Notes: generated from the letters alone by a model not told the origin. DNA of 64,000 bases from Bacteroidales bacterium UBA1410 (GCA_002305015.1 DBPW01000026.1:16721-80720), one strand, 5' to 3'; shown: positions 1 to 10,033, numbered from the stretch's first letter. Numbers and translations: made by a program.

Positions 1-2
1 AA

Positions 3-3000
3 AAGCTATTTTATTTCCATCCGAAATCCGATACGCCATACAAAAATTGTGAACCTTTTTTCGATGCATTGGAATTTGAAGATGAAATATGGTTTGCTTC
101 AAGCAACGGTAGGATATGGCGATACGACAAAGATAAAAGCGTATTTTCAGTATTGAAAACCCAGGCTACATCCGACATTATCACCCTAAAAAAAATTTCT
201 TCCGAAAAAATTTTCATTGTTTCAGAAAACAGTGGATTCCTGATTTATAATACTTTTGACAGAAGCATCGACAAATACGATACACAGACCCTTCCCGAGA
301 TGAAATCCGACAAAATTTTGAATACCTTCATCGATAAATCGAAAAACATCTGGATGGAAACCGATCAATTGGGTGTTGCAAAATTCAATCCCTATACCAA
401 AAAATACATTCATTTCACACCTTCTATCGAAAGTACAGAGTCTAATGTATTTCCCCCAAATTTCTTTATCTTCGAAGATAAAGAAAACCGCTTATGGGTT
501 CATCCCCGAGGTGGAGGATTTTCCCTATACGATAAAACGGAGGATAAACTCCAACCTTTCTATAATGAACCTTTCGCTCCAAATTGGATGTTTTCCAATA
601 TGCTGCATTCGGCATATACCGACCGGCAAGGAAATCTGTGGCTAGCCACTCGTTCATGCGGATTGGAAAAAGTGATTTTTTATGATTCCAAATTCAAAAC
701 CATTCACGTAAACAGCAATATTCACTCTGCAGTCAACAACGATGTACGACCCATTTTCCAGGATTCCGAAAAAAATATATGGATTGCAACAAAAGACGAA
801 AAAATTCATATCTATGATCAAAATATGCAAAAAAAGGGGATCCTCACCAAAGATGGAATTATCGGTGAAGGGCCTTCATTGGCGGGAAGTGCCTATTGCA
901 TCATGGAAGACTCTAAAAAGAACATCTGGATAGGAACAAAAGGAAAAGGCGTTTACAAATTGATAAGAAAAAAAAATCCGAATACCTTCGAAATTCATCC
1001 TATCCAACACAACCCACACAATCCATTTTCGTTGAGTAACGATAATATTTATTCCATTTTTGAAGACAAAAATGGGAACATATGGATTGGAACATACGGT
1101 GGGGGACTTAACCTGATACGTGGAGGCGACGAAAAATCAGGAATAATAAACGGCAACAACAACCTTAAAAACTATCCCTTGAAACAGGGAGCTCAAGTGA
1201 GAATACTATCTGCCGACAAACATGGGAATATATATGTCGGGACAACTTTTGGTTTAATCGTATTCGATGGAAATTTTTCCAAACCCGAAGAGATTGTTTT
1301 CCGTGTTTATCAGAGAAAAGACAGAGCCAATTCAATTGGAGGAAACGACATATTCGATATCTGTACCACAAAATCAGGGGATACCTATATCGGAACTTTC
1401 GGAGGGGGAATAAGCAAAATAGAAGAAACCGACCAAAACGGCTTTCCCTTAACCTTTAAGTCCTTTGGCACACCAAACGGATTACCCTCAAACATTATAC
1501 TTTCGCTCATGGAAGACAATGACGGTAACCTATGGATCGCAACAGAAGAAAAGCTTACCAAATTTAATCCGCAAAAAGAGACCTTTGAAAATTTCAGCGA
1601 AATCAAACGCTTGATGAAAAAACAGAGCTTCTCTGAAAATTCACGTTGCCGCATTCATAACGGGAGCATGCTTTTTGGCTTCTCTCACGGTATAGTCATT
1701 TTCGATCCAAAAGATATTACACACCCCACATTTAATCCGTATCTCGCCTTAGTCCAATTGAAAATTTTTAATCAGAGAATACCCATTTCAACCAAAGGCC
1801 CATTGAAAAAAAACATCAATTACTTGGATAAATTAGAGCTTAAACATGATCAGAATTTTTTCAGCATCGAATTTGCCGCATTGGATTATGTTGATCCCGA
1901 AAATATACTCTATGCTTACAAATTAGACGGATTCGATAAAGAGTGGATATATACGGGCAACAATCGAATAGCCAACTATACGAATCTCTCGAAAGGAAAA
2001 TATACTTTCCATGTAAAATCGACCAACAGCGAGGGTGTTTGGATGAACAACGAACGCACATTGCCCATTGAAGTGTTGCCTCCCTTTTGGGATACGGCAT
2101 GGGCTCATTTTATCTATGTGCTGTTATCCCTTGCCTTAATATATTTTACATTCAAGATACTGCACACGTTTTACGAGATGCGCAATAAAATTATTTTGGA
2201 ACAAAAAGAATCCGAAATCAAAACTACCTTTTTCACCAATATTTCTCACGAAATACGCACCCCTCTCACTATGATCGTTTCTCCTATCGAAAATATTTTA
2301 CACAACAATGACACTCCCGAAACCATAAAAAAACAATTAACGCTGGTATCGAAAAATACCAAGCGACTATTGAATATGGTAAATCAGATACTCGATTTTC
2401 AAAAAATTCAACAATCATCCTCACTTGCAGTTACCAAAATTGAAATCGTACCTTTCGTTGAAAATATTTTCAACACTTTCTCAAAAAATGCCGAATTAAA
2501 CCATATCACATATACTTTTGAAAATAAAACAGAGGAAGGAATCATTTGGGCAGACGCTGAAGCAGTAGAAAAAATCCTCATAAATCTGCTATCCAACGCT
2601 TTCAAATATACTCCGAAGGGCAAGTCCATCCGTTTGTCTGTTTTCGACCAAAACGACAAACTGGCCATTCAGGTGGCCGATACCGGTTTAGGAATCGATA
2701 AAGAAAAACAAAGCCGACTGTTTAAACGATTCGAATCGTTTAACGAAGATAAAAGCAAACCCAGCACCGGCATCGGGCTTTCTATCGTAAAAGACCTCGC
2801 AGATAAACACCATGCCGATATTCAGGTAGAAAGCGAAACGGGTAAAGGTACAACTTTTACGGTGCTGTTTAAAAAAGGCATATTGCATTACGATTCCAAT
2901 GTTTTGATAAAAGACTCAACGGAAACAAAACAGGAAAATAAACCCTCATTCATGAATGAAATTTTGAATGAAAATATATCCCCAAACGAAAAAACAAACG

Positions 3001-3806
3001 AAAAGCCCTGTATCTTGATTGTTGAAGATGACGAAGATTTAAGACAATTCATAAAATCCATCTTAGAAGTAGATTATGAGGTGCACGAAGCGTCCAACGG
3101 AAAAGAAGGCATGGAAAAAGCGCTAGAGCTTATACCCGACTTCATTATCAGCGATATTATGATGCCTGAAGTGGATGGTATCAAATTTCTCGAAAACGTT
3201 CGCAAGAACATTCAAACAAGTCACATTTTATTTTTACTATTGACGGCAAAAACTACTATTGACAGCAAACTCGAAGGATTTGAACACGGTGCCGATGAGT
3301 ACATAACCAAACCTTTCAGCGTCTCCTATTTTCAGATAAGAATAAAAAATTTATTGCAAAGACGTGATGAATTACAGCAATACTACCGTAATAAAAGTAA
3401 TTTCGAGCCCAATAAAGAAACCATGGAGACCCCTTCGCTGCCTTATTTTATAAACAAGCAAGATGCCGATTTTCTTCAATCGGTAGATGACTTCATACAA
3501 AAGCATCTGGGTGAAAATGATTTTGTTGTTGAAGATCTCGCAAGAGAGATGGGGATGAGCCGCACGGTATTTTTCAAAAAAATAAAAGGACTAACCGGTT
3601 TATCGCCCATTGAATACATCCGCGAAGCAATGATGCAAAAGGCAACCGATTTATTGAAAACCGGAGAATACACAGTAAAAGAAATTTCGTTTATGCTGGG
3701 TATCTCCGACACAAAATACTTTACCAAATGCTTTAAGAAGAAATACAGTATCACGCCAAGTGAATATAAAAAGGAACATACAAATAGTACAATCAACGAA
3801 TTATGA
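3..3806 (+). CDS. hybrid two-component system sensor/regulator (HTCS), 5' partial
   Basis: One-protein sensor-kinase-regulator of the Bacteroidetes HTCS type, which senses a glycan breakdown product in the periplasm and activates nearby catabolic genes. The frame is open to the window edge, so the signal peptide and first propeller blades are missing; the first possible internal start (TTG at 69) is not the real start. Numbering from 69: Reg_prop propeller repeats such as GNIWIGTYGGGL and GNLWIATEEKL to about residue 560, Y_Y_Y domain about 596-667, one membrane helix about 680-699, HisKA with NISHEIRTP (His727), HATPase about 828-934 (ILINLLSNAFKYTP, DTGLGID, GIGLSIV), receiver domain about 980-1091 with phosphoacceptor Asp1029 in ISDIMMPEVDG and the conserved TKPF lysine, then an AraC-type helix-turn-helix from about 1141 to the end. 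The stop overlaps the next ATG by 4 bases, suggesting translational coupling. The downstream uronate genes point to a pectin- or uronate-derived ligand (inference). Confidence 0.95.
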   Translation, partial: KLFYFHPKSDTPYKNCEPFFDALEFEDEIWFASSNGRIWRYDKDKSVFSVLKTQATSDIITLKKISSEKIFIVSENSGFLIYNTFDRSIDKYDTQTLPEMKSDKILNTFIDKSKNIWMETDQLGVAKFNPYTKKYIHFTPSIESTESNVFPPNFFIFEDKENRLWVHPRGGGFSLYDKTEDKLQPFYNEPFAPNWMFSNMLHSAYTDRQGNLWLATRSCGLEKVIFYDSKFKTIHVNSNIHSAVNNDVRPIFQDSEKNIWIATKDEKIHIYDQNMQKKGILTKDGIIGEGPSLAGSAYCIMEDSKKNIWIGTKGKGVYKLIRKKNPNTFEIHPIQHNPHNPFSLSNDNIYSIFEDKNGNIWIGTYGGGLNLIRGGDEKSGIINGNNNLKNYPLKQGAQVRILSADKHGNIYVGTTFGLIVFDGNFSKPEEIVFRVYQRKDRANSIGGNDIFDICTTKSGDTYIGTFGGGISKIEETDQNGFPLTFKSFGTPNGLPSNIILSLMEDNDGNLWIATEEKLTKFNPQKETFENFSEIKRLMKKQSFSENSRCRIHNGSMLFGFSHGIVIFDPKDITHPTFNPYLALVQLKIFNQRIPISTKGPLKKNINYLDKLELKHDQNFFSIEFAALDYVDPENILYAYKLDGFDKEWIYTGNNRIANYTNLSKGKYTFHVKSTNSEGVWMNNERTLPIEVLPPFWDTAWAHFIYVLLSLALIYFTFKILHTFYEMRNKIILEQKESEIKTTFFTNISHEIRTPLTMIVSPIENILHNNDTPETIKKQLTLVSKNTKRLLNMVNQILDFQKIQQSSSLAVTKIEIVPFVENIFNTFSKNAELNHITYTFENKTEEGIIWADAEAVEKILINLLSNAFKYTPKGKSIRLSVFDQNDKLAIQVADTGLGIDKEKQSRLFKRFESFNEDKSKPSTGIGLSIVKDLADKHHADIQVESETGKGTTFTVLFKKGILHYDSNVLIKDSTETKQENKPSFMNEILNENISPNEKTNEKPCILIVEDDEDLRQFIKSILEVDYEVHEASNGKEGMEKALELIPDFIISDIMMPEVDGIKFLENVRKNIQTSHILFLLLTAKTTIDSKLEGFEHGADEYITKPFSVSYFQIRIKNLLQRRDELQQYYRNKSNFEPNKETMETPSLPYFINKQDADFLQSVDDFIQKHLGENDFVVEDLAREMGMSRTVFFKKIKGLTGLSPIEYIREAMMQKATDLLKTGEYTVKEISFMLGISDTKYFTKCFKKKYSITPSEYKKEHTNSTINEL

Positions 3807-5005
3807 AGACAAAACTAATTTTGCTTTTAATTACTATCTATTGGGGGCAAGAAATTTATTCTCAGCACATAACGGTTAAAAATTCGTCAAATCATCCCCT
3901 GAAAGATTGCATAGTAGAGATTCCGATTGAAAAAATATCGCTATCTTTAGCTCATTATGTTGTTATGACAGAAAAAGGAGAAGAACTTCCGATTGAAGTG
4001 GTCTCCGACCTGAAAGGAAATCAAAAAGCAGTTTTCCCGATTGCTGATTTATCGGCAAATGAAACAAGGGTATTTTCCATTAAAAAAGGTTTCGCCCACA
4101 CCTATCCAAAACGCACATACGCCGAATTGGCGCATAAAATAGGGGGGAAATTTGTAAACAACAAATATGAAGGAGGTTTTTCGTGGGTTAAGCCTAATTA
4201 TCTTCGCGTTCCCGACGGATTTACCGATCATGCCTATTATATCAAATATGAAGGACCCGGATGGGAAAGCGATAAAGTGGGCTTCCGATTTTATTTGGAT
4301 TGGCGCAACGCTGTAGATGTTTTCGGGAAAAAAACACCACACATCGTATTACCTTTTGTGGGAGTTGATGGCTATGACAACTATCATAAAATGGCCGACT
4401 GGGGAATGGACAATATGAAAGTAGGAGAATCACTCGGCATAGGCTCCATCGCTATATGGAATGGAAACAAAGCCGTGAGAGTAGAAAAAAGAGATAGTGT
4501 GATCTGCTTCATTCCCGCTGACGGAAAAATTCGTTCCCAGGTAATGACTACTTATTACGGCTGGGATGCAAATGGCACAACGTGTAATTTACAATCGTTG
4601 ATAACCATTGATGCCGGAAGTAGAGCTTCACATATGGAACTAAAGACAGATAAAAATATAGCGAATATAGCCACCGGTATAATTAAAAATGAAAATGCGA
4701 CACTCATCCTACCTCCCAAAACGGATGGCGAATGGTCATATATCGCAACTTTCGGCAAACAAAGCCTCAATAACGACATGATGGGATTAGCCGTTTTCTA
4801 CAAATCAAAGCAACTCGAAAAAATAACGGAAGACCCCCTCAATCATGTGATCATACTCAAACCGGAAAACGGATATGTCGATTATTATTTCATGCCGACA
4901 TGGGAACTCGATTGGGAACCGGTAAAAGACAAAGCAACTTTCGAAAATTGCATCACCGAAGTGCTGAACCGGTTAAATCATCCGGTTTCCGTTACTATAA
5001 AATAA
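3803..5005 (+). CDS. DUF4861 family secreted protein
   Basis: A 400-residue protein with an N-terminal signal peptide (MKTKLILLLITIYWGQEIYS), so probably periplasmic. The body matches my recollection of the DUF4861 family, which often sits in pectin/uronate loci of Bacteroidetes; conserved-looking stretches are DGFTDHAYYIKYEGPGWESD, VGFRFYLDWRNA, and a C-terminal YFMPTWELDWEPVKDK. The aromatic, Asp/His-rich centre resembles carbohydrate-active folds, but no catalytic residues can be assigned from sequence alone. It overlaps the regulator gene by 4 bases and is followed after 35 bases by uxaC, so the four genes probably form one unit. Function is unproven; a role in uronate or oligogalacturonide processing is inferred only from context. 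Confidence 0.8.
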   Translation: MKTKLILLLITIYWGQEIYSQHITVKNSSNHPLKDCIVEIPIEKISLSLAHYVVMTEKGEELPIEVVSDLKGNQKAVFPIADLSANETRVFSIKKGFAHTYPKRTYAELAHKIGGKFVNNKYEGGFSWVKPNYLRVPDGFTDHAYYIKYEGPGWESDKVGFRFYLDWRNAVDVFGKKTPHIVLPFVGVDGYDNYHKMADWGMDNMKVGESLGIGSIAIWNGNKAVRVEKRDSVICFIPADGKIRSQVMTTYYGWDANGTTCNLQSLITIDAGSRASHMELKTDKNIANIATGIIKNENATLILPPKTDGEWSYIATFGKQSLNNDMMGLAVFYKSKQLEKITEDPLNHVIILKPENGYVDYYFMPTWELDWEPVKDKATFENCITEVLNRLNHPVSVTIK

Positions 5006-5040
5006 AAACCATTCGGTTACTTACACAAAAACATACGTCT

Positions 5041-6450
5041 ATGAAAAAAAGTTTTATTCACGAAGATTTCTTACTGCAAACCGATGCAGCAAAAAAACTG
5101 TACCACGAACATGCCGCAAAAATGCCCATTATCGATTATCATTGTCATTTAAATCCGGCATACATCGCTAACGATCATCAATTTGACAACCTGGGGCAAA
5201 TATGGCTCGAAGGCGATCATTACAAATGGCGTGCTATGCGAACCAATGGCGTTGATGAACGCTATTGTACGGGCAAAGACACATCGGACCGGGAGAAATT
5301 CGAAAAGTGGGCAGAAACCGTTCCTTACACCATGCGAAATCCGCTGTACCACTGGACACATCTCGAACTGAAAACGGCATTTGGAGTAGAAGAAATTCTG
5401 AGTCCGAAAACGGCTAAAAAGATTTATGAGATTTGTACCGAAAAGCTGCGGACTCCGGAGTTTTCTGCACGTGGACTATTAAAGAAATTTAATGTGGAAA
5501 CCGTTTGCACAACAGACGATCCTGTAGATAGCCTCGAATATCATCTGGCATTGAAAAAAGAAGGTTTCGAAGTAAAAGTACTGCCGACATGGCGTCCCGA
5601 CAAAGCCATGGCGGTGGAAAATCCCACAGAATACCGCGCATATGTGGAAAAACTCTCCAAAGTTTCCGGCATAACCATCAGCAAATTTTCCGACCTTATC
5701 GAAGCCTTGCGCAAACGTCACGATTTTTTTGCAAGCGCAGGTTGCAAATTATCCGATCATGGGATAGAAGAATTTTATGCCGAACCTTACACGCAAACAG
5801 AAATCGACTCTATATTTAATAAAGTATATGGAGGAAAAGAACTATCGAAAGAAGAAATTCTTAAATTCAAATCGGCCATGCTATACGAAGGTGCTGTGAT
5901 GGATTGGGAAAAAGGATGGACTCAGCAGTTTCACTATGGGGCTATCCGAAACAACAACACCCGAATGTTCAAACAGTTGGGGCCCGATACCGGATTCGAT
6001 TCCATTGGCGATTTTACCGTTGCAAAAAACATGAGTCGTTTTCTTGACCGATTGGATGTAGACAACAAACTTGCCAAAACCATTATTTACAACCTCAATC
6101 CGAGAGACAACGATCTTGTGGCCACAATGATAGGAAACTTCCAGGACGGATCTGTTCCCGGTAAAATCCAATTTGGTGCTGCATGGTGGTTCCTCGATCA
6201 GAAAACAGGAATAGAAGCGCAATTGACTTCACTTTCCAATATGGGACTGTTGAGCCGTTTTGTGGGCATGCTTACCGACTCCCGCAGTTTTCTATCGTAT
6301 CCGCGTCACGAATATTTTCGCCGAATCTTATGTAATCTTCTCGGCAACGATGTGGAAAATGGTCTGCTTCCGGCATCCGAAATGGAATTCTTGGGAGAGA
6401 TGGTTGAAAACATTTCGTATTACAATGCGAAAAATTATTTCGATTTTTAA
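5041..6450 (+). CDS. uxaC: glucuronate isomerase UxaC
   Basis: Uronate isomerase, 469 residues, converting D-glucuronate to D-fructuronate and D-galacturonate to D-tagaturonate in the cytoplasm. It belongs to the amidohydrolase superfamily: the metal-binding HxH is visible as IDYHCHLNP (His34, His36), followed by family stretches DHYKWRAMRTNGV, TTDDPVDSLEYH, LPTWRPD and the C-terminal GMLTDSRSFLSYPRHEYFRRILC. Length is normal for the family. The frame stays open upstream to 4900, but the ATG at 5041 gives the usual UxaC N-terminus (MKKSFIHEDFLL) and avoids overlap with the DUF4861 gene, so that start is chosen. The next gene, 32 bases on, encodes the epimerase that uses its product. Confidence 0.97.
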   Translation: MKKSFIHEDFLLQTDAAKKLYHEHAAKMPIIDYHCHLNPAYIANDHQFDNLGQIWLEGDHYKWRAMRTNGVDERYCTGKDTSDREKFEKWAETVPYTMRNPLYHWTHLELKTAFGVEEILSPKTAKKIYEICTEKLRTPEFSARGLLKKFNVETVCTTDDPVDSLEYHLALKKEGFEVKVLPTWRPDKAMAVENPTEYRAYVEKLSKVSGITISKFSDLIEALRKRHDFFASAGCKLSDHGIEEFYAEPYTQTEIDSIFNKVYGGKELSKEEILKFKSAMLYEGAVMDWEKGWTQQFHYGAIRNNNTRMFKQLGPDTGFDSIGDFTVAKNMSRFLDRLDVDNKLAKTIIYNLNPRDNDLVATMIGNFQDGSVPGKIQFGAAWWFLDQKTGIEAQLTSLSNMGLLSRFVGMLTDSRSFLSYPRHEYFRRILCNLLGNDVENGLLPASEMEFLGEMVENISYYNAKNYFDF

Positions 6451-6482
6451 AATTAGAAATTCACTAAAATACATGGATCATG

Positions 6483-7730
6483 ATGAAATTAGGAAAATAC
6501 AGTTTTGGAGTGGGCGACAGATTCTCACACGAAGGCAAAGCCCAGTTAAGAGCATTAATGAAAGCAAACCAAGCAGGATTGGAAATTATACCGGTATGGA
6601 ATAAATCGAATCGGGAACATATGTATGTAAACTCCCACCCCTCAGATGTGCGAAAAGAAGCCGATGAAGCCGTAAAAGCACTAAATTACAAAGGACCCTA
6701 CTTTGTGGATGCGGATCACATAAATCTGAAAACCGTTGAACCTTTTGTTGAGGTTTCCGATTTTTTCACCCTCGATGTAGCTGCTTCCATAGGGAAAGAA
6801 AGCAAAAAAGAAGAAATAGAGGCTTTTATTTCTTCCTGCGAAAAATTTATGGGGCAATTACACGTGCCGGGCATTGCAAAACCGTTGGAAATTACACGTC
6901 AACTGTTGGAAGAAATCGCCAATAAATTTTTGGCTGCAACACAACAAGCATCCGAAATATATGCTTATCTGAAGAAAGAAAAAGGAGAAGGGAATTTTAT
7001 TACCGAAGTATCCATGGATGAAGTGGAAACACCTCAAACGCCGGTAGAAATGCTGTTTATACTGAAAATGCTTGCCGATAAAGGTGTTCCTGTCCAAACA
7101 ATCGCTCCTAAATTTACAGGAAGATTCAATAAGGGAGTGGATTATGTAGGCGATCTCGATCAGTTTGCAAAGGAATTCGAAGAAGATGTTCTCGTCATTG
7201 ATTTTGCAGTAAAAGAATTCGGCCTTCCCGAAGAATTAAAGCTCAGCGTACATTCAGGAAGCGATAAATTCTCCATTTATCCGATCATGGCAAAAATCAT
7301 TAACAAATATGACAAAGGACTACACCTGAAAACAGCAGGAACTACCTGGCTGGAAGAGGTGATTGGTTTGGCCATTGCAGGAAACGACGGATTGTCTGTT
7401 GCCAAAAAAATATATGCCAATGCATATGGAAGAAGGGAAGAGTTGTGCGCTCCATATGCCGATGTAATTGATATCGATCCGGCTAAACTACCCTCTGTTA
7501 ACGAGGTAAACAGTTGGTCGAACGAAAAATTTGCCAATACGCTGCGTCATATTCCCAATCATCCCGATTATAATCCCAACTTCCGTCAGTTAATCCATGT
7601 TGCTTATAAAGTGGCAGCCGAGATGGGTACGGAATATACCGATTTGCTCAAGAAGTATGCCGATATCATCGGCTCTTGCGTTGAAGAAAACATCTACGAC
7701 CGTCATTTAAAACGATTGTTCAATCTATAA
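6483..7730 (+). CDS. uxaE: tagaturonate epimerase UxaE
   Basis: About 415 residues, recognised as the UxaE family (D-tagaturonate epimerase, interconverting D-tagaturonate and D-fructuronate). Family-typical stretches are KYSFGVGDRFSHEGKAQL near the N-terminus, GPYFVDADHINL, TIAPKFTGRFNKGVDYVGD, LSVHSGSDKFSIYP and GLHLKTAGTTWLEE. With UxaC this lets galacturonate and glucuronate converge on fructuronate without a tagaturonate reductase branch. Two ATG codons stand in tandem at 6480 and 6483; the second gives the standard MKLGKYSFG start. No mannonate dehydrogenase or dehydratase is present in the window, so the pathway must continue elsewhere. Confidence 0.9.
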   Translation: MKLGKYSFGVGDRFSHEGKAQLRALMKANQAGLEIIPVWNKSNREHMYVNSHPSDVRKEADEAVKALNYKGPYFVDADHINLKTVEPFVEVSDFFTLDVAASIGKESKKEEIEAFISSCEKFMGQLHVPGIAKPLEITRQLLEEIANKFLAATQQASEIYAYLKKEKGEGNFITEVSMDEVETPQTPVEMLFILKMLADKGVPVQTIAPKFTGRFNKGVDYVGDLDQFAKEFEEDVLVIDFAVKEFGLPEELKLSVHSGSDKFSIYPIMAKIINKYDKGLHLKTAGTTWLEEVIGLAIAGNDGLSVAKKIYANAYGRREELCAPYADVIDIDPAKLPSVNEVNSWSNEKFANTLRHIPNHPDYNPNFRQLIHVAYKVAAEMGTEYTDLLKKYADIIGSCVEENIYDRHLKRLFNL

Positions 7731-7751
7731 GCGATTTGTTTTTCTCATGCA

Positions 7752-7818
7752 CAAAGAGGGTGTATCACAACCTGATTTCATCCTCTTTGGATTTGTATAC
7801 CTATAGGGCAACAAATCC
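7752..7818. terminator. tandem hairpins between convergent genes
   Basis: Two stem-loops follow uxaE: CAAAGAGG (7752-7759) pairs with CCTCTTTG (7782-7789), and GGATTTGT (7789-7796) pairs with ACAAATCC (7811-7818). Neither has a clean T-tract. They lie between uxaE and the convergent Nudix-domain gene and may terminate in either direction. Confidence 0.45.
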
Positions 7819-7880
7819 AATCCTATAATTTTCTGCGACTTATTTTTTTATTTTGATGCGATCCTTTTTTATTGGGCTCA

Positions 7881-8996
7881 TTATGAGTAATCCGATTTGT
7901 GCTTTAAATGACGAACCATAAGAATGGTATTTTCCAGATATTCGTATTCCAATTCAAAACATTCCGAAAAAAGATTATTCCCGATATTTTCTTCTATTTG
8001 CGATTCGGTCCATAACTTTCCTCCCTCAAGATGCATACTGTTAAACAGTTCTTCTTCTTCAATGTCAGAGACATACAAAAAGATCAAGCGCTTGGCCTGC
8101 TCGTTTTCGAAAACATATTTCAATAAAAACCGAACCGGAATATTTTCGTTTTTGCATTCCTCACGAATGATGTTGCGTACCACTTCGTCAGGATTTAGAT
8201 TGTCGAAATCGATAAATCGCTCAAAAGGATAATCCAACTTACCGGGATCGAGCAAACGGGATTCATCGCGATTTTTCAGATAAATTTTCCCTTTGTATAT
8301 CAAGGCAATCCTCACCACAGGATGCATAAATTTATTTTTCAATTCTTTGGAAACAGATTTGGCTATTCTCCCCTTCACATCACCATGATCATTCACAACA
8401 GGCAGCCATTCTTCTTTTCTGAGTTGCCTGTCAAGCATGCGTAAACGCATCATCTCCATCACAATAATCGTGATCAGAATAATTTGAAAAACGGTTTTTA
8501 CAGCCAATCTATCTAAAAAAGGAGTATCGGCCGTAGAAAAGATAAAAAAAGCCAACACAAACAGCAGATGGATGGAAAGTCCGTATTGCGTTTGAAAAGC
8601 GACTCGAAAAGATTCGCTCAAATAATTCTTAACCACCGGACTGGGATTCCTTGCCATCCGAAAAATGATTTTTGAACGTGAAAGGCGGGATACAATCAAC
8701 GACAAAACAAAAATGATTTCTATCAGAACAAACGTTCTGAATTCGTCAATTCGAGGCGTAATAAAAAATGATAATAAAAACGAAAGAATAAACGTGATAA
8801 GCGAAAGATCGTAAATTAACCTGCTTTGCTTTTTAACGACAAAAAAAGAGGCTCCCGCCACCGCAGCCGATATGAGCAAAGCCAACCTTAAATTTATTTT
8901 CCCGACAAGAAAAGAAAAAACGAGGAAGGGAATGAGCCCGAAGGCAGGGTTTTTCAATAACTTTCGTACACCATTCATATTCACATAAAAAGACAA
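7881..8996 (-). CDS. multi-pass membrane protein with degenerate Nudix domain
   Basis: 371 residues. The N-terminal half has several hydrophobic helices (around 17-35, 38-52, 60-78, 88-105, 140-155, 165-182), so it is an inner-membrane protein. The C-terminal half (about 195-371) reads like a Nudix fold, starting WLPVVNDHGDVKGRIAKS with the usual strand pattern HPVVRIALIYKGKIYLKNR. The Nudix box is degenerate: the segment EVVRNIIREECKNENIP keeps an RE but has KN and N where the metal-binding EE and the Gly of REUXEEXGU are expected. It is therefore probably not a normal pyrophosphohydrolase and may be a binding or sensing domain. It is last in a minus-strand run DPP-IV, lipA, this gene, 44 bases after lipA. 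The exact role is unknown. Confidence 0.75.
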   Translation of the reverse strand: MSFYVNMNGVRKLLKNPAFGLIPFLVFSFLVGKINLRLALLISAAVAGASFFVVKKQSRLIYDLSLITFILSFLLSFFITPRIDEFRTFVLIEIIFVLSLIVSRLSRSKIIFRMARNPSPVVKNYLSESFRVAFQTQYGLSIHLLFVLAFFIFSTADTPFLDRLAVKTVFQIILITIIVMEMMRLRMLDRQLRKEEWLPVVNDHGDVKGRIAKSVSKELKNKFMHPVVRIALIYKGKIYLKNRDESRLLDPGKLDYPFERFIDFDNLNPDEVVRNIIREECKNENIPVRFLLKYVFENEQAKRLIFLYVSDIEEEELFNSMHLEGGKLWTESQIEENIGNNLFSECFELEYEYLENTILMVRHLKHKSDYS

Positions 8997-9040
8997 TCTA
9001 CAGTCTCGCTATAATAACAACCTCCAACCTCTTTTGTTCC

Positions 9041-9964
9041 TTACGGGCGAAAATAAATGTCTGCGTGATAAGACGAACGCACAAGCGGGCCGCTAACAAC
9101 GGTGTCGAACCCTTTCTCAAGGGCTATCTTTCGAAATTCATCAAAGGTATCGGGATGGATGTATTCCCTCACGGGATAATGGTTACGAGAAGGCTGCAAA
9201 TATTGCCCAATGGTGAGCGAACGACACCCTACAGCCAATAAGTCGTCCATCAGTTCGTAAATTTCATAGCGGGTTTCACCCAACCCCACCATGATGCCCG
9301 ATTTGGATAAAATGCCGTTTTCGGCAATACGAGCCAGCGTTTTGAGGCTGACATCGTACTTGGCGGCACTACGAATCTGCGGAGTCAAACGACGAACAGT
9401 TTCCATGTTATGTGCCATGACATCGGGTTGGGCAGCACAAACCTTGTCGATGAGTTCTACTCTTCCCTGAAAATCGGGCACAAGAATTTCAATAGTGGTT
9501 ACCGGATTTTCACGCCGAACCGCCTCAATGGTTTTCGCCCAATGTTCTGCACCCAAATCCGGCAAATCGTCCCGATCGACCGAAGTAATGACAACATGTC
9601 TCAACTTCATCAATTTAACCGATTGTGCCACATTCTCCGGCTCATCCCGATCCAACGGCAAAGGGCGTCCTGTCTGCGTATTGCAGAACTTGCACGACCG
9701 AGTACAAATCTCTCCTCCGATCATAAAAGTAGCTGTCCCCCTATCCCAACACTCTCCCATATTCGGACAACGGCCACTCGAACAAATGGTGTGCAAACCG
9801 TGCGATTCCACAATCTTTTTCGTTTGCGTAAAACGCTCGGTCTCCCCGAGTTTAATTTTCAGCCAATCGGGTTTTTTTATATGAGCTGACGAATGCGGGT
9901 TTATTGCATCATCGCCCGCTTTGTTACGCTCATCTAAGGAAAAAGAGGAAGACTGATTTTTCAT
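9041..9964 (-). CDS. lipA: lipoyl synthase LipA
   Basis: Radical-SAM enzyme of 307 residues that inserts two sulfurs into octanoyl groups on lipoyl domains of 2-oxoacid dehydrogenases and the glycine cleavage H protein. Both iron-sulfur sites are visible: the auxiliary cluster cysteines C61, C66 and C72 in CSSGRCPNMGEC, and the radical-SAM CxxxCxxC at C87, C91 and C94 (CTRSCKFC). The C-terminal RSSYHA motif, whose serine ligates the auxiliary cluster, is also present (VRSSYHADIYF). Length is normal. It lies 69 bases after the DPP-IV gene on the same strand and may share its promoter. No LipB is in the window. Confidence 0.98.
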   Translation of the reverse strand: MKNQSSSFSLDERNKAGDDAINPHSSAHIKKPDWLKIKLGETERFTQTKKIVESHGLHTICSSGRCPNMGECWDRGTATFMIGGEICTRSCKFCNTQTGRPLPLDRDEPENVAQSVKLMKLRHVVITSVDRDDLPDLGAEHWAKTIEAVRRENPVTTIEILVPDFQGRVELIDKVCAAQPDVMAHNMETVRRLTPQIRSAAKYDVSLKTLARIAENGILSKSGIMVGLGETRYEIYELMDDLLAVGCRSLTIGQYLQPSRNHYPVREYIHPDTFDEFRKIALEKGFDTVVSGPLVRSSYHADIYFRP

Positions 9965-10033
9965 TGTTTTCGGCGTATTTCAACACATTATTTAAGTATG
10001 CAGCAAAAACACATCAATTTATGAGACAAAAAA

